Assembly: GCA_934633985.1 (NCBI GenBank)
Contig: CAKTYU010000010.1
Coordinates: forward strand, 12,744-76,743
Direction of reading: 5' to 3'
From: an uncultured Clostridia bacterium
GTDB taxonomy: Bacteria; Bacillota; Clostridia; Christensenellales; CAG-138
DNA: 64,000 bases
This document shows positions 61,097-64,000 of this stretch, piece by piece. Both the position numbers and the translations under genes were made by a program. How positions within the stretch are numbered: the stretch's first letter is position 1; each line of letters opens with the position of its first letter. The notes under the pieces are model-generated. The model made no database searches, was not told the origin of the DNA, and was given only the letters and a program-made list of their open reading frames with translations.

Positions 61097-61546
61097 TCAT
61101 TTGGAAAGGCTCTCCACGGGGATTATGGGTTCTTCCTTTATAAATTCCATTATCATGTTGGATTCCGTCTCGCCAAAGGAGCGAAGCTCGTCCACCAGCT
61201 TGTTGAATTCGCTGGTACGGCAGTACACGTCCAGCACCATATCCTTGCTGCCCGCCACGCCGTGGGCCCCTGCGATGAGCTTGTTTTTGGCTATATACTC
61301 CAGCAGCCCGGGACGCTTGTTCTGGTTTACCTCTACAAATATATAAATATGCATATCGTAGCCCAGCGCAATATAATCCACCACAGCCGCATAGCCCTTT
61401 ATAACGCCGGCCTCCTCCAGCCTGCGTACCCTGTCTATCGTAGAGGGCGTGCTCATATTTATGAGCTCGCCAAGGTGCTTCATGGTTATGCGCCCGTCCT
61501 TCTGCAATATTGATATGATTTTCCGGTCGGTAAGATCGAACTGCAT
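61097..61546 (-). CDS. Lrp/AsnC-family transcriptional regulator
   Basis: This 149-residue protein has the AsnC helix-turn-helix (DLTDRKIISILQKDGRITMK, STPSTIDRVRRLEEAGVIKG) and a C-terminal RAM ligand-binding domain (IYIFVEVNQNKRPGLLEYIA, GSKDMVLDVYCRTSEF). Lrp-type regulators sense amino acids as octamers. The region 95-155 bp upstream has repeated TTAGG/CCTAA elements that suit autoregulation. Likely targets include nearby amino-acid genes but none is proven. Confidence 0.92.
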   Translation of the reverse strand: MQFDLTDRKIISILQKDGRITMKHLGELINMSTPSTIDRVRRLEEAGVIKGYAAVVDYIALGYDMHIYIFVEVNQNKRPGLLEYIAKNKLIAGAHGVAGSKDMVLDVYCRTSEFNKLVDELRSFGETESNMIMEFIKEEPIIPVESLSK

Positions 61547-61611
61547 CGCCCTTCGCCCCTTTTCAGAATATTTCCCAAACTTTCATGCATATCATTGTAT
61601 CCTCACTTTAT

Positions 61612-61669
61612 AACCTTGTTAAGTGTAAAGTTTAGGTTTAATTAGGCGTTTACCTAATATTTTAAGGTT
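61612..61669. promoter_or_regulatory. Nested inverted repeats upstream of the Lrp gene
   Basis: AACCTT (61612-61617) and AAGGTT (61664-61669) enclose ATTAGG-N6-CCTAAT (61641-61658), with a further TTTAGG at 61631-61636. Multiple spaced half-sites are usual for Lrp-type binding. Confidence 0.45.
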
Positions 61670-61681
61670 GAAAGTTTATGC

Positions 61682-61701
61682 AAAAGCCACCCGAAGGTGG
61701 C
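61682..61701 (-). terminator. Terminator of the tautomerase gene
   Basis: GCCACC/GGTGGC arms (61696-61701 with 61686-61691) with a TTCG loop are followed on the minus strand by TTTTGC, just after the stop. Confidence 0.8.
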
Positions 61702-61707
61702 CTCAGA

Positions 61708-61914
61708 TCAATAATTCGGTTTTTCGTAAAGGCTGCCCTCGTATTTTTTAAAGTGCTCCTCCCACCTGTCCTTTTCCACCTCCTCGATGGATACGGAAAA
61801 ATACTTTTTGTCCATTTTGAGGGTCTCCGCGGCGCAATCCCTCACGTTCCTGGCAAGCTCGGCCTTCAGCTCCTCGCTGCGGCCCGGATACATAGTTATA
61901 TCGATATGTGGCAT
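61708..61914 (-). CDS. 4-oxalocrotonate tautomerase-family protein
   Basis: This 68-residue protein begins MPHIDITMYPGRSEE, which after Met removal leaves the catalytic Pro1 of the tautomerase superfamily. A helix with ELKAELARNVRDCAAETL and a strand (FSVSIEEV) follow. The second in-frame ATG, at 61914, was chosen so that Pro1 is correct; AAGGAGGCTTTGACC precedes it. The substrate is unknown; it is a single-gene unit with its own terminator. Confidence 0.85.
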   Translation of the reverse strand: MPHIDITMYPGRSEELKAELARNVRDCAAETLKMDKKYFSVSIEEVEKDRWEEHFKKYEGSLYEKPNY

Positions 61915-62041
61915 GGTCAAAGCCTCCTTGTTATTATGCTTAAAGTATACCCTCGTTGGGCGGTCAATTCAATATCCCCCGGCGCGGCGATAAAAAAATT
62001 TTTGCCCGGTTCTGCGGGCAGTACATTGGCTTGCGCTAAAA

Positions 62042-62076
62042 AACAAATAATCCGGACAATTTCTATCCGGATTATT
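62042..62076 (-). terminator. Terminator after tRNA-Leu
   Basis: Perfect 11-bp arms (62066-62076 with 62046-62056) with a 9-nt loop are followed on the minus strand by a T-rich stretch. Confidence 0.85.
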
Positions 62077-62079
62077 TAT

Positions 62080-62162
62080 TGGTGCGGCCAATGAGACTTG
62101 AACTCATACGGTCTCCCATACGCCCCTCAAACGTACGCGTCTGCCTATTCCGCCATGGCCGC
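62080..62162 (-). tRNA. tRNA-Leu(GAG)
   Basis: On the minus strand the cloverleaf is complete: acceptor GCGGCCA pairs with TGGCCGC, the anticodon stem TACGT/GCGTA holds loop TTGAGGG (anticodon GAG), a class II variable arm follows, the T arm is ATGAG/CTCAT with TTCAAGT, and CCA is encoded. It reads CTC and CTT codons. Confidence 0.94.
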
Positions 62163-62308
62163 AATATTAAGTTTTGCAACAGAAATTATTATAACCAACT
62201 CCCGCGCCGTTGTCAACATCAATTTTGCCGCGCTACGCTTTTTCACGTTAAGCTGTTGAAAAAGCCCCCTCCCTTACAGGGAACGGCGCGTATGCCCCCG
62301 CCTGACGG

Positions 62309-62740
62309 TCAATATTCGCCGCTCAGCAGCATTTCCAGCGCCTCATAATATCCTTCCGCCCCGCGGCCGATTATGCTTTTCGCGCACACCTCCTCGGTGA
62401 CGGAAACCGCCCTGAAGGGCTCCCTTGCGCGTATATCGCTCATGTGTACCTCTATCACAGGCATTTCGCAGCAGGCGACGGCGTCGCGCAGGCTGTAAGA
62501 GTAATGCGCCAGCGCGCCGGGGTTCATCACTATGCCGCCGCATTGCCCCATGGCCTGCTGTATTTTATCTATGAGCGCCCCCTCGTGGTTGCTCTGGAAG
62601 CATTCCAGCTCCGCGCCGTGGGCTGCGGCGATCTCGCCGCACCTTTTTTCTATGTCGGCAAGCGTCGTTCTCCCGTATATACTGACCTCCCGCCTGCCCG
62701 TGAGGTTGAGGTTGGGGCCGTTCAGCAAAAGCAGCTTCAT
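62309..62740 (-). CDS. aroQ: Type II 3-dehydroquinate dehydratase
   Basis: This 143-residue enzyme makes 3-dehydroshikimate in the shikimate pathway. It begins KLLLLNGPNLNLTGRRE with the catalytic-region tyrosine in SIYGRTTL, then FQSNHEGALIDKI, the substrate site MNPGALAHYSYSLRDA and the catalytic histidine in VIEVHMSDIRAREPFR. The start at 62740 matches the family length; the longer frame to 62830 crosses the shared promoter. It is divergent from aroE, the next step in the pathway. Confidence 0.95.
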   Translation of the reverse strand: MKLLLLNGPNLNLTGRREVSIYGRTTLADIEKRCGEIAAAHGAELECFQSNHEGALIDKIQQAMGQCGGIVMNPGALAHYSYSLRDAVACCEMPVIEVHMSDIRAREPFRAVSVTEEVCAKSIIGRGAEGYYEALEMLLSGEY

Positions 62741-62772
62741 TTTAGATATCCTATTTCCCTTCCGTCGGTCTC

Positions 62773-62795
62773 TTTTATGGTATAATACCATAAAA
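62773..62795. promoter_or_regulatory. Shared palindromic divergent promoter of aroQ and aroE
   Basis: Two perfect 11-bp arms (62773-62783 and 62785-62795) flank a single centre base. Read to the right it contains the extended -10 TGGTATAAT (aroE) and read to the left TGGTATTAT (aroQ). Neither side has a good -35, as is usual for extended -10 promoters. Confidence 0.65.
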
Positions 62796-62821
62796 CAACT
62801 TATTTCAAAAGGCAGGAATAA

Positions 62822-63616
62822 ATGAAGCATTACGCTCTAATAGGCGACCCGGTGGGCCACAGCCTCTCCCCCGCAATATACGGCTTTCTCTTTGAAAGGT
62901 ATGGCGTTGACGCGGACTTTTCCCTCATACGTCTCCCCAAGGGGCGCGCCGGAGAGGCCGTGTGCATGGGGTTGGACGGCTTTGCCTGCACCATGCCCCA
63001 TAAGCAGGATATAATACCCTTCCTCGCCTCCCTTTCGCCGGACGCAGCCGCCATGGGCAGCGTAAATATCGCAAAGCTGGAGGGGCACGGGTATACGGGC
63101 TACTCCACAGACGGCGAGGGGCTGCTTTCCGCCATACGCCCAAAGCACGCCGCCATGGGGCAAAACGTCTTTATAATAGGCAGCGGCGGCGCGGCCCGTT
63201 CCGCAGCCCTCTCACTTGCAAGGCATAACGGCGTCACCCTTTTCGCCCGCAATGATACCGCCGCCACCCACGTCGCCGCAGCGACCGGGGCCGGCCGGCT
63301 TCCCCTTTCCCTGCTCCCGGAATACATCGCGGATTGCGATATACTCATAAACGCCACCCCCTTGGGCATGTCCGGCTACGAGGGCTTTAAGAGCCTCGCT
63401 TTTTTGCAAAAGCTGCGCCCCTCCTCCCTCGTGTGCGATATGGTGTACACGCCCCGCGAAACCGAGCTTCTCAGGGCGGCACGCGCCCTCGGCCTTGACG
63501 CCGTTGAGGGCATAGAGATGCTGATAGGCCAGGGCCTTGCCGCCTTCGCAATATGGACGGGCATACTGCCTTGCGACTTGCTAAAGAAGGAATTATACAT
63601 TAAAATATGTAAGTAG
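62822..63616 (+). CDS. aroE: Shikimate dehydrogenase
   Basis: This 264-residue enzyme reduces 3-dehydroshikimate with NADPH. It has the substrate site ALIGDPVGHSLSPAIYGF, the catalytic lysine in FACTMPHKQDI, the aspartate in GYSTDGEGLLSAI, the nucleotide loop IIGSGGAARSAALSL and C-terminal DAVEGIEMLIGQGLAAF. AAAAGGCAGGAATA precedes the start. It is divergent from aroQ, with which it shares an 81-bp promoter region. Confidence 0.94.
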   Translation: MKHYALIGDPVGHSLSPAIYGFLFERYGVDADFSLIRLPKGRAGEAVCMGLDGFACTMPHKQDIIPFLASLSPDAAAMGSVNIAKLEGHGYTGYSTDGEGLLSAIRPKHAAMGQNVFIIGSGGAARSAALSLARHNGVTLFARNDTAATHVAAATGAGRLPLSLLPEYIADCDILINATPLGMSGYEGFKSLAFLQKLRPSSLVCDMVYTPRETELLRAARALGLDAVEGIEMLIGQGLAAFAIWTGILPCDLLKKELYIKICK

Positions 63617-63637
63617 GTCTATTTGGGAGGGTATAAA

Positions 63638-63814
63638 ATGCCGGTAGGTTACAGCATCGCGACGGCGGTGATATTCATAGCGGGCGGCTTGTACTGCCGC
63701 AACTCAAAGCGGCTCCGCACGACCAGCAGGTGTATGCTTTTTTTCGGCTGCCTCATGGCGCTGTACAGCATACTGACGATAATCATGATGCACCGCGGCG
63801 CTGCCGTCAGTTGA
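63638..63814 (+). CDS. Small two-helix membrane protein
   Basis: This 58-residue protein has two hydrophobic helices (about residues 3-17 and 33-52) joined by a basic loop, CRNSKRLRTTSRC. I do not recognise a family. GGGAGGGTATAAA precedes the ATG at 63638, 21 bp after aroE, so it may be the second gene of that transcript. It is too short for a reliable call. Confidence 0.5.
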   Translation: MPVGYSIATAVIFIAGGLYCRNSKRLRTTSRCMLFFGCLMALYSILTIIMMHRGAAVS

Positions 63815-63835
63815 CAACTCGGCTTCATCTAACAT

Positions 63836-63864
63836 TTGCAATTTCTCCCGCCATGCTGTATAAT
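63836..63864 (+). promoter_or_regulatory. Sigma-A promoter of the tRNA-Ser-like locus
   Basis: TTGCAA (63836-63841), 17 bp and a perfect TATAAT (63859-63864) lie 29 bp upstream of the tRNA-like sequence. Confidence 0.75.
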
Positions 63865-63893
63865 CTTCCCTGTGCATCTTGCGCTGCCAACAC

Positions 63894-63970
63894 GGAGCGG
63901 TATCGAAGTGGTCATAACGGACATGACTCGAAATCATGTGATTAGTCCCCAAAAGTGAATATTTATACAT
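63894..63970 (+). pseudogene. Truncated tRNA-Ser(CGA): 5' acceptor strand, D arm and anticodon arm only
   Basis: GGAGCGG TA starts a typical Ser tRNA; the D arm TCGAAGTGGTCATAACGG and an anticodon stem ACATGA/TCATGT with loop CTCGAAA (anticodon CGA at 63929-63931) follow. Beyond that, no T arm (no TTCGAAT-like loop) and no acceptor complement can be found before the next tRNA-like start at 63971, so the 3' part is missing or replaced. Confidence 0.6.
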
Positions 63971-64000
63971 GGAAGCGTATCGAAGTGGTTGTAACGAGCT
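63971..64000 (+). tRNA. Start of a second tRNA-Ser-like gene, cut by the window edge
   Basis: GGAAGCG TATCGAAGTGGTTGTAACGAGC closely matches the first 30 bases of the tRNA-Ser-like sequence at 63894. The rest lies outside the window, so whether it is a full tRNA cannot be told. Confidence 0.5.

Noticed and set aside
63704..63970. 88-codon minus-strand ORF over the tRNA-Ser-like sequence
   Set aside because: It overlaps a small membrane protein gene, a consensus promoter and the tRNA-like sequence, and has no recognisable features.

Overview
The window looks like chromosomal DNA of an uncultured, probably gut-derived member of the Clostridia (Bacillota). The evidence is high GC with heavy use of the ATA isoleucine codon, strong AGGAGG-type ribosome binding sites, consensus TTGACA-N17-TATAAT promoters, a T-box, a lysine riboswitch, HPr kinase, and two spore-associated genes (a YtxC-like protein and a SleL-like LysM/GH18 hydrolase). 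The genus cannot be fixed from sequence alone. I see no phage, insertion sequence or CRISPR array. Most of the window is core metabolism and transport, with a few accessory spots.

Layout. 1-1848 (minus): a selenium/sulfur trafficking set (YedE-like transporter cut by the window edge, DUF3343 carrier, cysteine desulfurase-like enzyme). 2035-4548: copper ATPase CopA with a metal-binding domain at both ends. 4778-8196: an amino-acid ABC transporter plus a class II aldolase behind a lysine riboswitch. 8290-10157: an ornithine-cyclodeaminase-family gene and a TetR regulator sharing a palindromic operator. 10254-12537: thrS behind a T-box. 12693-21034 (plus): ytxC, uvrC, a HAD phosphatase, hprK, a ROK kinase, a YhfC protease, an RlmI-like methyltransferase and a peptidoglycan-binding/LysM protein. 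21080-27127 (minus): LacI regulator, sugar ABC transporter and MalQ, an apparent maltodextrin operon with its own promoter and operator.

27151-36549: SleL-like hydrolase, a fructokinase/ATC-hydrolase pair, a second amino-acid ABC operon ending in a free-standing Smr protein, an EamA permease, a DUF368 lipid-carrier translocase and an L,D-transpeptidase. 36623-41200: a complete polyamine operon (XRE-cupin regulator, potABCD). 41216-44738 (minus): PAP2, a WYL regulator, a small membrane protein, and the conserved but functionally unknown GGGtGRT/NifU-like pair. 45012-47757: a membrane-anchored propeller-like protein, radA and tRNA-Arg(CCG). 47820-52653: TetR, an MMPL transporter and a heptad-repeat extracellular partner. 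52675-54451: a compositionally mosaic secreted beta-helix protein whose 5' region carries 15.5 perfect CCTG repeats. 54579-59932: citrate synthase with a coupled small acidic protein, divergent from aconitase and isocitrate dehydrogenase, which together make 2-oxoglutarate. 59950-64000: a Tim44-like zinc-ribbon protein, an Lrp regulator, a tautomerase, tRNA-Leu(GAG), divergent aroQ/aroE sharing one palindromic promoter, and at the edge a truncated tRNA-Ser(CGA) followed 77 bp later by a second tRNA-Ser-like start.

The observations I rate highest are the CCTG tract near the beta-helix gene, the lysine-riboswitch operon that includes an aldolase, the shared TetR operator, the GGGtGRT/NifU pair, and the tRNA-Ser remnant. 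None of these is proven to be a new system; they are the places where the sequence shows something the ordinary annotation does not explain.
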